Shown: positions 34,852 through 45,615, counted from the stretch's first letter. The stretch is 64,000 bases of DNA from Streptomyces roseifaciens (GCF_001445655.1 NZ_LNBE01000004.1:186001-250000); one strand, 5' to 3'. Notes: generated by a model from the sequence alone, not told the origin. A program made the numbers and translations.

Positions 34852-35832
34852 ATGACCCCCCAGAACGGCCCTGCCCCCCGTGAACCGCGCGGCCCCGTCG
34901 ACTCCTCCCGGATCCCGCGCTACGCCGGGCCCGCGACCTTCGCCCGCCTGCCGCGCCTGGACGAGGTCGGCACGGCGGACGTGGCCGTCGTCGGCGTGCC
35001 CTTCGACACCGGCGTCTCCTACCGGCCGGGCGCCCGCTTCGGCGGCAACGCCATCCGCGAGGCCTCCCGCCTGCTGCGCCCGTACAACCCGGCGCAGGAC
35101 GCCTCCCCCTTCGCCCTCGCGCAGGTCGCGGACGCCGGTGACATCGCCGCGAACCCGTTCAACATCGACGAGGCCGTCGAGACCATCGAGGGCGCGGCCG
35201 ACGACCTGCTCGGCACCGGCGCCCGCATGATGACCCTGGGCGGCGACCACACCATCGCCCTGCCCCTGCTGCGCTCGGTCGCCAAGAAGCACGGCCCCGT
35301 CGCCCTGCTGCACTTCGACGCGCACCTGGACACCTGGGACACCTACTTCGGCGCCGAGTACACCCACGGCACGCCGTTCCGCCGGGCCGTCGAGGAGGGC
35401 ATCCTCGACACCGAGGCGCTGTCCCACGTCGGCACGCGCGGCCCGCTGTACGGCAAGAAGGACCTCACCGACGACGAGAAGATGGGCTTCGGCATCGTCA
35501 CCTCGGCCGACGTCATGCGCCGGGGCGTCGACGAGATCGCCGACCAGCTGCGCCAGCGCGTCGGGGACCGCCCGCTGTACATCTCCATCGACATCGACGT
35601 CCTGGACCCGGCCCACGCCCCCGGCACCGGCACCCCGGAGGCCGGCGGCCTGACCTCCCGCGAGCTGCTGGAGATCATCCGCGGCCTGTCCTCCTGCAAC
35701 CTGGTCTCCGCCGACCTGGTCGAGGTCGCCCCGGCCTACGACCACGCCGAGATCACGTCCGTGGCCGCGTCCCACGCCGCCTACGAGCTGACGACGATCA
35801 TGTCGCGGCAGATCGCCGCTTCGCGCGGCTGA
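34852..35832 (+). CDS. speB: Agmatinase (ureohydrolase family)
   Basis: Mn-dependent hydrolase, 326 aa, making putrescine and urea from agmatine, or acting on a related guanidino acid. Metal-binding motifs [21 protein letters not shown] and [20 protein letters not shown] are complete, and the family entry [23 protein letters not shown] fits. Paralogues in this family use guanidinobutyrate, so specificity is not certain. The ATG 34852 comes after a GAGAGG-like sequence. It is followed by a strong terminator. Confidence 0.9.
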   Translation: MTPQNGPAPREPRGPVDSSRIPRYAGPATFARLPRLDEVGTADVAVVGVPFDTGVSYRPGARFGGNAIREASRLLRPYNPAQDASPFALAQVADAGDIAANPFNIDEAVETIEGAADDLLGTGARMMTLGGDHTIALPLLRSVAKKHGPVALLHFDAHLDTWDTYFGAEYTHGTPFRRAVEEGILDTEALSHVGTRGPLYGKKDLTDDEKMGFGIVTSADVMRRGVDEIADQLRQRVGDRPLYISIDIDVLDPAHAPGTGTPEAGGLTSRELLEIIRGLSSCNLVSADLVEVAPAYDHAEITSVAASHAAYELTTIMSRQIAASRG

Positions 35833-35842
35833 CGCCACCCTT

Positions 35843-35890
35843 CGGCGAGCGCCGGGCGGGCCGGGAATCCGGGCCGCCCGGCGCTCGCCG
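35843..35890 (+). terminator. Rho-independent terminator of the agmatinase gene
   Basis: A perfect 17-bp stem (35843-35859 with 35874-35890), a 14-nt loop and TTTT at 35891-35894, starting 10 nt after the stop codon. Confidence 0.9.
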
Positions 35891-35994
35891 TTTTCCGGGG
35901 GAGGGGGAGTCCTCGGGGCCGCCGCACCGCGTCAAAGGTGCGTAAGTCCGGACCTGAGGTCCGACAAGGGCGCGTAAGGATCCGGTGACGGGCC

Positions 35995-38202
35995 GTGCCC
36001 GGACGGTTGGCTGGGGTGATCGCCCACCTCCGTCCCCCGTCGAAGGCCACCCCGTTGACCCTGCACCTCCTCCCCGAACAGGACGTCCTCCCGCCGAGCC
36101 CGGCCCCGCCCCCGGGGCGGAAGCGGCAACGGCACCGGCGGGTGGACGGGGGCGCCGTCGACCTCCGCCAGCTCGCCGTCTCCCTCCCGGACGCCTTCCG
36201 CAAGCTGCACCCCCGGGTCATGGTCAAGCACCCGGTGCTGTTCGTGGTCGAGGCCGGCTCCGTCCTCACCACCCTCTCCGCGCTCCTCGACCCGTCCCCC
36301 TTCACCTGGCTCATCAGCGTCTGGCTCTGGCTGACCGTGCTCTTCGCCAACCTGGCCGAGGCCGTCGCCGAGGGCCGCGGCAAGGCCCAGGCCGAGACGC
36401 TGCGCCGCACCCGCGACACCACCGTCGCCCGCCGGCTGCGCACCTGGCGGGTGGGCATGGACCGGCGCGACTGGGTGGAGGAGCGCGTGGTCGCCGCCGA
36501 TCTGCGCCCGCAGGACTTCGTGGTCGTGGAGGCGGGCGGGACCGTGCCCGGCGACGGCGAGGTCGTCGACGGCGTCGCGTCGGTCGACGAGTCGGCCATC
36601 ACCGGCGAGTCCGCGCCGGTGATCCGGGAGGCCGGCGGCGACCGCTCGGGCGTCACCGGCGGCACGAAGGTGCTCTCCGACCGGATCGTCGTCCGCGTCA
36701 CCTCGCGCCCCGGGCACACCTTCCTGGACCGCATGATCGCCCTGGTCGAGGGCACCAGCCGGCAGAAGACCCCCAACGAGCTGGCCCTGAACATCCTGCT
36801 CGCCTGCCTGACGGTGATCTTCATCCTGGCCGTGGTGTCCCTGCAGCCCATGGCGGGCTGGGCGGGCGCCCCGCAGACCATCACCGTCCTCGTCGCCCTG
36901 CTGGTCACCCTCATCCCGACGACCATCGGCGCCCTGCTGTCCGCGATCGGCATCGCCGGCATGGACCGCCTCGTCCAGCGCAATGTCCTCGCGCTGTCCG
37001 GGCGGGCCGTGGAGGCCGCAGGGGACGTCAACACGCTCCTCCTGGACAAGACCGGGACCATCACCCTGGGCAACCGCCAGGCGGCCTCCTTCGTGCCCGT
37101 CAAGGGCGTCCCGCACGAGCTGCTGGCCGACGCCGCCCAGCTCGCCTCCCTGGCCGACGAGACCCCCGAGGGCCGCTCGATCGTCGCCCTGGCGCAGCAG
37201 TACGGGATCCGCCACGGCGACGAGGAGTTCGCGCACGGCCGCTTCGTGCCGTTCTCCGCGCAGACGCGGATGAGTGGGGCGGACTTCGCCTACGACGGCG
37301 AGTTCTGCCGCATCCGCAAGGGCGCCGGCAACGCGGTCGTGCAGTGGGTGGCCCGGCGCGGCGGCGAGGTCCCCGCCGAGGCCGGCTGGATCGCGGACTC
37401 CATCGCGGCCGGCGGCGGCACCCCGCTGCTCGTCGCCCTCGAGGACCGCGACGGCTGCCGGGTCCTGGGCGCCGTCCACCTCAAGGACGTCGTCAAGCCC
37501 GGCATCGCCGAGCGCTTCGCCGAGCTGCGCGCCATGGGCATCAGGACCGTCATGGTCACCGGCGACAACCCGCTCACCGCCAAGGCCATCGCCGCCGAGG
37601 CCGGCGTGGACGACTACATCGCGGAGGCGACGCCCGAGCACAAGCTCGCCCGCATCCGCGAGGAACAGGCCGGCGGCAAGCTGGTGGCGATGACGGGGGA
37701 CGGGACGAACGACGCGCCTGCGCTGGCCCAGGCGGACGTGGGCGTGGCCATGAACACCGGCACCTCGGCCGCCAAGGAGGCCGGGAACATGGTGGACCTG
37801 GACTCCAACCCCACCAAGCTCATCGAGATCGTGGAGACCGGCAAGCAGCTGCTCATCACGCGCGGCGCGCTCACCACCTTCTCCATCTGCAACGACGTCG
37901 CCAAGTACTTCGCGATCGTCCCGGCCATGTTCGGCGGCGTCGCCGGCTACGAGGGCCTGGAGAAGCTCAACGTCATGGGCCTGCACAGCCCGTCCTCCGC
38001 CATCGCCTCGGCGATCGTCTTCAACGCCCTGGTCATCGTCGCCCTGATCCCCCTCGCCCTGCGCGGCGTGCGCTACGCCCCCTCCAGCGCGCACGCCCTG
38101 CTGCGCCGCAACCTCGGCCTGTACGGGGCGGGCGGGCTGGTCGCGCCCTTCATAGGCATCAAACTCATCGACCTGCTGCTGCAGTTCGTGCCGGGGCTGT
38201 GA
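35995..38202 (+). CDS. kdpB: KdpB-type P-type ATPase, no kdpA or kdpC beside it
   Basis: Catalytic subunit of the Kdp K+ pump, 735 aa from GTG 35995. The phosphorylation motif DKTGTIT is at Asp351. [32 protein letters not shown] and [19 protein letters not shown] are intact. The C-terminal block ([20 protein letters not shown]) is diagnostic of KdpB rather than other P-type ATPases. The N-terminus is about 45 residues longer than usual; the GTG start has no good ribosome site, and TTG 36055 with GAAGG nine bases upstream is a plausible alternative. Upstream lies a 15-bp palindrome (35949-35963). Neither neighbour is a kdp gene. Confidence 0.9.
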   Translation: MPGRLAGVIAHLRPPSKATPLTLHLLPEQDVLPPSPAPPPGRKRQRHRRVDGGAVDLRQLAVSLPDAFRKLHPRVMVKHPVLFVVEAGSVLTTLSALLDPSPFTWLISVWLWLTVLFANLAEAVAEGRGKAQAETLRRTRDTTVARRLRTWRVGMDRRDWVEERVVAADLRPQDFVVVEAGGTVPGDGEVVDGVASVDESAITGESAPVIREAGGDRSGVTGGTKVLSDRIVVRVTSRPGHTFLDRMIALVEGTSRQKTPNELALNILLACLTVIFILAVVSLQPMAGWAGAPQTITVLVALLVTLIPTTIGALLSAIGIAGMDRLVQRNVLALSGRAVEAAGDVNTLLLDKTGTITLGNRQAASFVPVKGVPHELLADAAQLASLADETPEGRSIVALAQQYGIRHGDEEFAHGRFVPFSAQTRMSGADFAYDGEFCRIRKGAGNAVVQWVARRGGEVPAEAGWIADSIAAGGGTPLLVALEDRDGCRVLGAVHLKDVVKPGIAERFAELRAMGIRTVMVTGDNPLTAKAIAAEAGVDDYIAEATPEHKLARIREEQAGGKLVAMTGDGTNDAPALAQADVGVAMNTGTSAAKEAGNMVDLDSNPTKLIEIVETGKQLLITRGALTTFSICNDVAKYFAIVPAMFGGVAGYEGLEKLNVMGLHSPSSAIASAIVFNALVIVALIPLALRGVRYAPSSAHALLRRNLGLYGAGGLVAPFIGIKLIDLLLQFVPGL

Positions 38203-38359
38203 GGGGTCGGTGGCCGGCCGCCGTATTTCCAGGGCGTTGTCCCCCCGAGGTCTCCCCGGACGTTGTTTCCCCCGGCATTTACTCGAATCAACTTCCGCGT
38301 CACGCAAGGCGATCTACGGTGGACGGCGTCGCCCGCAGCCCACCCAGGAGGCCCGCCCC

Positions 38360-39445
38360 GTGCGTACCCGATCCGTGCTCGCCGCCGCCACTGCCGCACT
38401 GGCCGCGGCCACCTGCCTGACGACGACCGGGGCCGCTCCGGCGCAGGCACACGCGTCCACGCGCGCGTGCTCGCCCTCCGTGCGAATAGACGGCTTCTCC
38501 GACGGGCTGGACAAGACGACGTTCCAGGGTTCGTTCGTCGGCAACCTCTCGGCGCTCGCGACCGACGAGGACGGCACCGTCGCCGCGGTCTCCGACCGCT
38601 CCCAGCTGTTCTCGCTCGACGTGGAGCAGCGGGCCGGAGAGGCGCCGTCCGCGACGCCGGTGCGGGCCGTGGGCCTCGCCGACGAGAAGGGCGGCCCGAT
38701 CGACTCCGAAGGGCTGATCGTCGACCGCGACGGCACCAGGCTGGTCACCTCCGAGACCGAGCCGTCCGTGCGCCGCTACGACAGGGACGGCAGGCTCCTG
38801 GGCCGGCTGCCCGTCCCGGAGGCGCTGCAGGTCGCCCCGGCCGGGCGCGCCGCGGCCAACCAGACCTTCGAGGGACTGACCCTCCAGCCCGGCGGGCGCA
38901 CCCTGATCGCCTCCATGGAGCAGGCGCTCGCCGGGGACGGGACGGATGCCGCCGGCAGACCGCTCGTGCGCCTGCAGAGCTGGCAGCGGCACGGCCGGCA
39001 GGACTTCGCCGTCGGCCCGCAGTACGCCTACCCGGCCGACGAGGGCCTCGGTGTCGCGGAGATCACCGCGGCCGGTGACGGCCGCCTCCTCGTCCTGGAG
39101 CGCGGCTTCACGGCGGGCGTCGGCAACACCGTGCGGCTCTACCTCGCCGACCCGCGCCGCGCGAGCGACGTCAGCGCCGTCACGAACCTGCCCGGCGGCC
39201 CGGCCGTGCGGCCCGTGCACAAGACGCTCCTCGCCGACATCGGCGCGTGCCCGTCCCTGGGCGCGACCGCCCGGCAGCCGCAGCCGAACCCGCTGCTGGA
39301 CAACATCGAGGGGCTCGCCGTCACCCGGCCGGCCACCGGGCGGAACGGAGGATTCCTCCGCCTGCTGCTGGTGAGCGACGACAACCAGAACCCTGCGCAG
39401 GTCACCCGGCTCTACTCGCTGACCGTGCGCCTGCCGCGGCCGTAG
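38360..39445 (+). CDS. Secreted esterase-like phytase family protein
   Basis: An exported beta-propeller-type protein, 361 aa. The signal peptide (VRTRSVLAAATAALAAATC) ends near AQAHA. Repeated motifs such as ALATDEDGTVAAVSDRSQLF, GLIVDRDGTRLVTSE, TFEGLTLQPGGRTLIASME and DNIEGLAV match the esterase-like activity of phytase family. It may cleave phosphate or carboxyl esters outside the cell; the substrate is unknown. GTG 38360 has AGGAGG eight bases upstream. It stands alone between kdpB and the ABC exporter. Confidence 0.85.
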   Translation: MRTRSVLAAATAALAAATCLTTTGAAPAQAHASTRACSPSVRIDGFSDGLDKTTFQGSFVGNLSALATDEDGTVAAVSDRSQLFSLDVEQRAGEAPSATPVRAVGLADEKGGPIDSEGLIVDRDGTRLVTSETEPSVRRYDRDGRLLGRLPVPEALQVAPAGRAAANQTFEGLTLQPGGRTLIASMEQALAGDGTDAAGRPLVRLQSWQRHGRQDFAVGPQYAYPADEGLGVAEITAAGDGRLLVLERGFTAGVGNTVRLYLADPRRASDVSAVTNLPGGPAVRPVHKTLLADIGACPSLGATARQPQPNPLLDNIEGLAVTRPATGRNGGFLRLLLVSDDNQNPAQVTRLYSLTVRLPRP

Positions 39446-39560
39446 GGGGAGCGCACCGCCCGCCCTCGCGCCCGTACTTTGTTGCGCCGGGATGAAATCC
39501 GCAGCCCAGGGCGTTGGGCCCTCCGTCAGCAGGACGAGAGCGGCAGCGCAGGAGGCTCGG

Positions 39561-42500
39561 GTGGCAGCGGCGAGGGAAACCACAGGTCAAGGATGGGCCA
39601 GGCGGCTCGCCGGCTACTGCTGGCGCTACCGCGGCACGGTGCTCCTCGCCCTCGGCTCCTCGCTCGCCGGCATGGCCGTCATGGCGCTCGTGCCCCTCAT
39701 ACCCAAGCTGATCATCGACGACGTGATCGGCTCGCACCAGCGCCCGCTGGCCCCCTGGGCCACGCTCCTCATAGTCGCCGCCGTAGCCGTCTACGGCCTG
39801 ACGTACGTCCGCCGCTACTACGGCGGACGCCTCGCCCTCGACGTCCAGCACGACCTGCGGACCGAGATGCACGAGGCCATCGCGCGGCTCGACGGCCGGC
39901 GCCAGGACGAGCTGTCCACCGGCCAGGTCGTCGGCCGCGCGACCAGCGACCTCCAGCTGATCCAGAGCCTCCTCTTCATGCTGCCGATGATGATCGGCAA
40001 CCTCATGCTGTTCGCCATCTCGCTCGTCGTGATGGTGGTCCTCTCCCCGCTGCTGACCGTCGTCGCCCTCGCCGTCGCCCCCGCCCTGTGGATCCTCGCC
40101 AAGCACAGCCGCACCCGGCTCTTCCCCGCCACCTGGTACGCCCAGGGGCAGGCCGCGGCCGTCGCCGGCGTCGTGGACGGCTCGGTGACCGGCGTCCGCG
40201 TCGTCAAGGGCTTCGGCCAGGAGGCGCAGGAGAGCGCCAAGCTCCGCGAGGTGAGCCGCCGGCTCTTCGCCGGCCGCCTGCGCACCGTGCGCCTCAACTC
40301 CCGCTACACCCCGGCCCTGCAGGCCGTCCCCGCGCTCGGCCAGGTGGCCATGCTCGCCCTCGGCGGCTGGATGGCCACCCGCGGCCAGATCACCCTCGGC
40401 ACGTTCGTCGCCTTCTCGACCTACCTGGCGCAGCTCGTCGGCCCCGTGCGGATGCTCACCATGGTCCTCACCGTCGGCCAGCAGGCCCGCGCGGGCGTCG
40501 AGCGCGTCCTCGAACTCGTCGACACCGAGCCGGTCGTCCAGGAGCGGCCCGGCGCCGTCGAGCTGCCCCGGGACGCCCCCGCCACAGTCGAGTTCGACGA
40601 CGTCACCTTCGGCTACGACCCGGCGCGGCCCGTCCTCGACGGCTTCTCCCTGCGCCTGGAGCCCGGCGAGACCGTGGCCGTCGTCGGCGCCTCCGGCAGC
40701 GGCAAGTCCACCGTCTCGCTGCTGCTGCCGCGCTTCTACGACGTCACCGGCGGCGCCGTGCGCGTCGGCGGCCACGACGTCCGCGACCTCACGCTGCCCT
40801 CCCTGCGCGCCGCCATCGGGCTCGTCCCCGAGGACAGCTTCCTGTTCTCCGACAGCATCCGCGACAACATCGCCTACGGGCACCCGGACGCCACCGACGA
40901 GCAGATCCGCGCCGCCGCGCGCGCCGCGCAGGCCGACGGCTTCATCGGCGAGCTGCCCGACGGCTACGACACCGCCGTCGGCGAGCAGGGCCTGACCCTC
41001 TCCGGCGGCCAGCGCCAGCGCATCGCCCTGGCCCGCGCGATCCTCACCGACCCCCGTCTGCTGCTCCTGGACGACGCGACGTCCGCGGTCGACGCGCGCG
41101 TGGAGCACGAGATCCACGAGGCGCTGCGGAGCGTCATGGCGGGCCGTACGACCCTGCTGATCGCCCACCGCGCCTCCACGCTGGCGCTCGCCGACCGGAT
41201 CGCGGTCCTGGACGGCGGCCGGCTCGTGGACGTCGGCACCGCGGACGAGCTGGAGGAGCGCTGCGAGCGGTACCGCCTCCTGCTGACCGATCCGGGTGAG
41301 CTGGCCGGGGTGACGAGGGACCCCGCGGGGCGCGCCGCTCCGGTCGCCCTCGCCGGGGTCTTCGACGGAGAGGCGTCCGCCGCGGGCGTCCTCGACCGTA
41401 CGGATGTCCTCGACCGTACGGACGGCCACGCGCGCGTGGACGCTCCTTCCCGCCCCGAGGTCGACGCGACCCCGGTCAAGCCCCGGCGGTTCCTGGCCGA
41501 CGGCGTCACCCCCTCCCTGTGGGTGCGCAAGGACGAGCCCGCCGGCAGCTCCGACGGCGTCACGGGCATGCCCGCCACGCCCGAACTGCTCGCCAAGGTG
41601 GCCGCACTGCCGCCCGCGGACGACACCCCCGACGTGGACGAGGAGCGGGCCGCGCGCCCGGAGGAGGCCTACGGGCTGCGGCAGCTGCTGCGCGGCTTCC
41701 GCACGCCGCTGCTGCTGAGCCTGCTGCTGGTGACGGTCGACGCCGGCGCCGGGCTGCTGCTGCCGGTGCTGATCCGGCACGGCATCGACCAGGGCGTCCA
41801 GCAGATCGCCCTGGGAGCGGTCTGGGCGGCCTCCGGGCTGGCCCTGCTCGTGGTCGCGGCCCAGTGGGCCGCCCAGGTCGCGGAGACGCGCATGACGGGC
41901 CGCACGGGCGAGCGCATCCTGTACGCCCTGCGCGTGAAGATCTTCGCCCAGCTCCAGCGGCTGGGGCTCGACTACTACGAGCGCGAGCTCACCGGCAAGA
42001 TCATGACGCGGATGACGACGGACGTGGACGCCCTGTCGACGTTCCTGCAGACCGGCCTGGTCACCGCCGTCGTCTCCGTCCTCACCTTCTTCGGCATACT
42101 CGTCGCCCTCCTCGTCATCGACGTCGAACTGGCCCTCGTCGTCTTCGCGACGCTGCCCCCGCTGATCGCCGGGACCGTCGTCTTCCGCCGGCAGAGCGTC
42201 AAGGCGTACGAGCTGGCGCGCGAGCGCGTCGGGCTGGTCAACGCCGACCTGCAGGAGAGCGTCGCGGGCCTGCGCATCGTGCAGGCGTTCCGCCGCGAGG
42301 CGGCCGGCGCCCGGCGGTTCGCGGAGCGCAGCTGGTCCTACCGGCAGGCGCGCGTCCGCGGCCAGTGGCTGATATCGGTCTACTTCCCCTTCGTCCAGCT
42401 GCTGTCGTCCGTCGCCGCCGCCGCGGTGCTGATCGTCGGCGCCGGCCGGGTGGGCGACGGCACGCTCACGGCGGGCGCGCTGGTGGCCTACCTGCTCTAC

Positions 42501-43391
42501 ATCGACCTGTTCTTCGCGCCCGTCCAGCAGCTGTCGCAGGTCTTCGACGGCTACCAGCAGGCCACCGTCTCCCTCGGCCGGGTGCAGGGCCTGCTGCGCG
42601 AGCCGACCAGCACGCCCGTGGCCGAACGGCCGCGCCCGGTGCGGGAGCTGTCCGGCGAGATCGTCTTCGACGACGTCGCCTTCCACTACGGTGACGGCGA
42701 GAACGCCCTGTCCGGCATCAGCCTGACGATCCCGGCCGGGCAGACCGTCGCCTTCGTCGGCGAGACCGGCGCGGGCAAGTCCACCCTCGTCAAGCTGGTG
42801 GCGCGGTTCTACGACCCGACGGGCGGCGCGGTCCGCGTGGACGGCCACGACCTGCGCGAGCTGGACCCCACCGGCTACCGGCACCGGCTCGGCGTCGTCC
42901 CCCAGGAGCCCTACCTCTTCCCGGGCACGGTGCGCGACGCCATCGCCTACGGGCGTCCGGACGCCGCCGACGCCGAGGTGGAGGCCGCGGCCCGCGCGGT
43001 CGGCGCCCACGACATGATCGCCACGCTGGACGGCGGCTACCTGCACCCGGTCACCGAGCGGGGCCGCAACCTCTCCGCCGGCCAGCGCCAGCTGATCGCC
43101 CTGGCCCGGGCGGAGCTGGTCGACCCGGACGTCCTGCTGCTGGACGAGGCCACCGCCGCCCTGGACCTGGCCACCGAGGCGCTGGTCAACCGGGCCACGG
43201 ACCGGCTGGCCGGGCGCCGCACGACGCTCGTGGTCGCCCACCGGCTGACCACGGCCGCCCGCGCGGACCGGGTGGTGGTCCTGGACCACGGCCGCGTCGT
43301 CGAGGACGGCACGCACGCCGGGCTGCTGGCCCGCGAGGGGCGCTACGCGGACCTGTGGCGGACGTTCACGGGCGAGGCGGTGCCTGCGTAG
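39561..43391 (+). CDS. Fused heterodimeric-type ABC exporter
   Basis: One 1276-aa chain with two halves, each a six-helix exporter domain plus an ATPase domain. NBD1 has Walker A GASGSGKST and LSGGQ but ends Walker B with LLLLDDATSA, so the catalytic Glu is Asp. NBD2 has GETGAGKST, an altered signature LSAGQ and a normal LLLDEATAAL. This is the asymmetric pattern of heterodimeric exporters with one degenerate ATP site. An Asp/Arg-rich linker of about 130 residues joins the halves. GTG 39561 has GGAGG five bases upstream; ATG 39492 would add 23 residues. Substrate (drug, lipid or peptide) unknown. Confidence 0.9.
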   Translation: MAAARETTGQGWARRLAGYCWRYRGTVLLALGSSLAGMAVMALVPLIPKLIIDDVIGSHQRPLAPWATLLIVAAVAVYGLTYVRRYYGGRLALDVQHDLRTEMHEAIARLDGRRQDELSTGQVVGRATSDLQLIQSLLFMLPMMIGNLMLFAISLVVMVVLSPLLTVVALAVAPALWILAKHSRTRLFPATWYAQGQAAAVAGVVDGSVTGVRVVKGFGQEAQESAKLREVSRRLFAGRLRTVRLNSRYTPALQAVPALGQVAMLALGGWMATRGQITLGTFVAFSTYLAQLVGPVRMLTMVLTVGQQARAGVERVLELVDTEPVVQERPGAVELPRDAPATVEFDDVTFGYDPARPVLDGFSLRLEPGETVAVVGASGSGKSTVSLLLPRFYDVTGGAVRVGGHDVRDLTLPSLRAAIGLVPEDSFLFSDSIRDNIAYGHPDATDEQIRAAARAAQADGFIGELPDGYDTAVGEQGLTLSGGQRQRIALARAILTDPRLLLLDDATSAVDARVEHEIHEALRSVMAGRTTLLIAHRASTLALADRIAVLDGGRLVDVGTADELEERCERYRLLLTDPGELAGVTRDPAGRAAPVALAGVFDGEASAAGVLDRTDVLDRTDGHARVDAPSRPEVDATPVKPRRFLADGVTPSLWVRKDEPAGSSDGVTGMPATPELLAKVAALPPADDTPDVDEERAARPEEAYGLRQLLRGFRTPLLLSLLLVTVDAGAGLLLPVLIRHGIDQGVQQIALGAVWAASGLALLVVAAQWAAQVAETRMTGRTGERILYALRVKIFAQLQRLGLDYYERELTGKIMTRMTTDVDALSTFLQTGLVTAVVSVLTFFGILVALLVIDVELALVVFATLPPLIAGTVVFRRQSVKAYELARERVGLVNADLQESVAGLRIVQAFRREAAGARRFAERSWSYRQARVRGQWLISVYFPFVQLLSSVAAAAVLIVGAGRVGDGTLTAGALVAYLLYIDLFFAPVQQLSQVFDGYQQATVSLGRVQGLLREPTSTPVAERPRPVRELSGEIVFDDVAFHYGDGENALSGISLTIPAGQTVAFVGETGAGKSTLVKLVARFYDPTGGAVRVDGHDLRELDPTGYRHRLGVVPQEPYLFPGTVRDAIAYGRPDAADAEVEAAARAVGAHDMIATLDGGYLHPVTERGRNLSAGQRQLIALARAELVDPDVLLLDEATAALDLATEALVNRATDRLAGRRTTLVVAHRLTTAARADRVVVLDHGRVVEDGTHAGLLAREGRYADLWRTFTGEAVPA

Positions 43392-43466
43392 GCCGGAGGT
43401 GCCCCCGCCCGGTAGGTTGGCGCCGGACAAGCCCGGACCGGCCGTTTCTCACCGAGCGGGGGACTC

Positions 43467-44048
43467 GTGCGCAAGCTCACCTACTTCATCGCCACCACCA
43501 TCGACGGCTTCATCGCCGGCCCCGGTGACGAGTTCGAGTTCATGATGTCGATCCTGGACGACGAGTACGTCGCCGCGCTGATCGAGAGCTATCCCGACAC
43601 CGTCTCCGCGCGCGGCCGCGAGGCCGTCGGGCTCGGCGCGGACAACAGGGACTTCGACACGGTCCTGATGGGCCGCAACACCTACGAGCCGGGCCTGTCG
43701 ATCGGCATGACCAGCCCGTACCCGCACCTGCGGCAGTACGTCGTCTCGAAGTCCCTCGCCACCAGCCCCGACCCCGCGATCACGGTCTTCTCCGGCGACC
43801 CGGTGGAGCTGGTCCGCGACCTCAAGCAGGAGGCGGGCAAGGGGATCTGGCTGTGCGGCGGGGCCAACCTCGCGGGTCAGCTGCGCGGCGAGATCGACGA
43901 GCTCGTGGTGAAGATCAACCCGTTCGTGGCGGGGAAGGGCATCCCGCTGTTCTCGGCGGAGTTCTCCCCGCAGCGCTACGACCTGAAGGGGACCCGCTCG
44001 TTCGGCAACGGCGTCGTGATGGTGTCGTACGCCAAGCGGACCGGCTGA
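43467..44048 (+). CDS. Dihydrofolate reductase-like family protein
   Basis: A 193-aa RibD/DHFR-fold reductase. TYFIATTIDGFIAGP opens the fold, FDTVLMGRNTYE holds the NADPH-loop Arg, YVVSKS and GIWLCGGANLAGQL are the Gly-rich dinucleotide parts, and NPFVAGKGIPLF ends it. These stand-alone proteins are not true FolA, and their substrate is mostly unknown. GTG start after a GGGGGA stretch. It stands between the ABC exporter and the secreted peptidase. Confidence 0.87.
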   Translation: MRKLTYFIATTIDGFIAGPGDEFEFMMSILDDEYVAALIESYPDTVSARGREAVGLGADNRDFDTVLMGRNTYEPGLSIGMTSPYPHLRQYVVSKSLATSPDPAITVFSGDPVELVRDLKQEAGKGIWLCGGANLAGQLRGEIDELVVKINPFVAGKGIPLFSAEFSPQRYDLKGTRSFGNGVVMVSYAKRTG

Positions 44049-44160
44049 GCCCGGCGGGCTGCCGGCGGCAGGGGCGGGAAGGGCGGGAGAAAAGGGTCTG
44101 GTGCGCAGGTCGGCCCCCCGGGTAGGTTCGCGGCGAACTTGCGAACCCAGGGGAGGGCGA

Positions 44161-45591
44161 ATGCGCAAGGCTCTCAGATGGCTGCTGGCGCTGACGGTGC
44201 TCGTGGGCACCGTCGGTGCCGGCAGTGCCACGGCGGGGGCGGCCGACAAGGCCACCGAGCCGGACATCAAGGACCGTGTCCTGAAGATTCCGGGCATGAA
44301 GCTGGTCGAGGAGAAGCCCTACGAGGGCTACCGCTACCTCGTTCTGACCTACGATCAGCCGGTCGACCACCGGCACCCGGCCAAGGGCACCTTCCAGCAG
44401 CGCTTCACGCTGCTGCACAAGTCGACGGACCGGCCGACCGTCTTCTTCACTTCCGGCTACAACGTCAACACCAACCCCGGCCGCAGCGAGCCGACCCGCA
44501 TCATCGACGGCAACCAGGTGTCGATGGAGTACCGTTTCTTCACCCCGTCGCGGCCGCAGCCCGCCGACTGGTCGAAGCTCGACATCTACCAGGCGGCCAG
44601 TGACCAGCACCGCCTCTTCGCGGCCCTCAAGCCGCTCTACGGCAAGAACTGGCTGGCCACCGGCGGCTCCAAGGGCGGCATGACGGCGACGTACTACCGC
44701 CGCTACTTCCCGGACGACATGAACGGCACCGTGGCCTACGTCGCGCCCAACGACATCGACAACAACGACGACTCGGCCTACGACCGGTTCTTCGCGAACG
44801 TCGGCGACCAGGCCTGCCGCACCCAGCTCAACTCGGTGCAGCGCCAGGCGCTGCAGCGCCGCGGCGAGTTCGTCGCCCGCTACCAGAAGTGGGCCGACGA
44901 GAACGGCAAGACCTTCAAGACCCTCGGCAGCATCGACAAGGCCTTCGAGAACGTCGTGGTCGACCTGGTCTGGTCGTTCTGGCAGTACCACCTGCAGAGC
45001 GAGTGCGCGTCCGTGCCCGCCACGAACGCCTCCACCGACGAGCTGTACAAGTTCGTGGACAACATCTCGGGCTTCGACGGCTACACCGACCAGGGCCTGG
45101 AGCGCTTCACCCCGTACTACTACCAGGCGGGCACCGAGCTCGGCGCGCCGAGCGTGAAGAACGCGCACCTCAAGGACCTGATCCGGCACCCCGAGGCGCT
45201 CAACCCGCGCGCGTACGTGCCGCGGGAGATCCCGATGAAGTTCAAGCGCGGCGCCATGACCGACGTCGACCGCTGGGTGCGCGAGGACAGCGAGCGGATG
45301 CTCTTCGTCTACGGGCAGAACGACCCGTGGAGCGGCGAGCCGTTCCGCCTCGGCAGGAACGCGGCCGCGCGTGACGACTACCGCTTCTACGCGCCCGGCG
45401 GCAACCACGGCTCGAACATCGCGCAGCTGGTCGCCGACGAGCGGGCCAAGGCCACGGCCAAGGTCCTGCAGTGGGCGGGCGTCGCCCCGGCGGCCGTCCG
45501 GCAGGACGAGGCGCACGCCAAGCCGCTCGCCCCGTACGACGCGAAGCTCGACAAGCCGGTCGTCGAGCAGCGGCAGGCCCTGCGGCCGTAA
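44161..45591 (+). CDS. Secreted S37-family prolyl tri/tetrapeptidyl aminopeptidase
   Basis: An extracellular serine peptidase of 476 aa. The signal peptide (MRKALRWLLALTVLVGTVG) ends near TAGAA. The nucleophile lies in TGGSKGGMTA, and the Asp/His partners probably in YGQNDPWSGEP and GGNHGSN. This matches the PS-10/S37 family, which releases tri- or tetrapeptides and trims the transglutaminase propeptide in S. mobaraensis. GGGGAGGG upstream supports the ATG. It converges on the next gene with a 24-nt gap. Confidence 0.88.
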   Translation: MRKALRWLLALTVLVGTVGAGSATAGAADKATEPDIKDRVLKIPGMKLVEEKPYEGYRYLVLTYDQPVDHRHPAKGTFQQRFTLLHKSTDRPTVFFTSGYNVNTNPGRSEPTRIIDGNQVSMEYRFFTPSRPQPADWSKLDIYQAASDQHRLFAALKPLYGKNWLATGGSKGGMTATYYRRYFPDDMNGTVAYVAPNDIDNNDDSAYDRFFANVGDQACRTQLNSVQRQALQRRGEFVARYQKWADENGKTFKTLGSIDKAFENVVVDLVWSFWQYHLQSECASVPATNASTDELYKFVDNISGFDGYTDQGLERFTPYYYQAGTELGAPSVKNAHLKDLIRHPEALNPRAYVPREIPMKFKRGAMTDVDRWVREDSERMLFVYGQNDPWSGEPFRLGRNAAARDDYRFYAPGGNHGSNIAQLVADERAKATAKVLQWAGVAPAAVRQDEAHAKPLAPYDAKLDKPVVEQRQALRP

Positions 45592-45615
45592 CCGCGACCG
45601 CCCCCTCGGGGTGGG

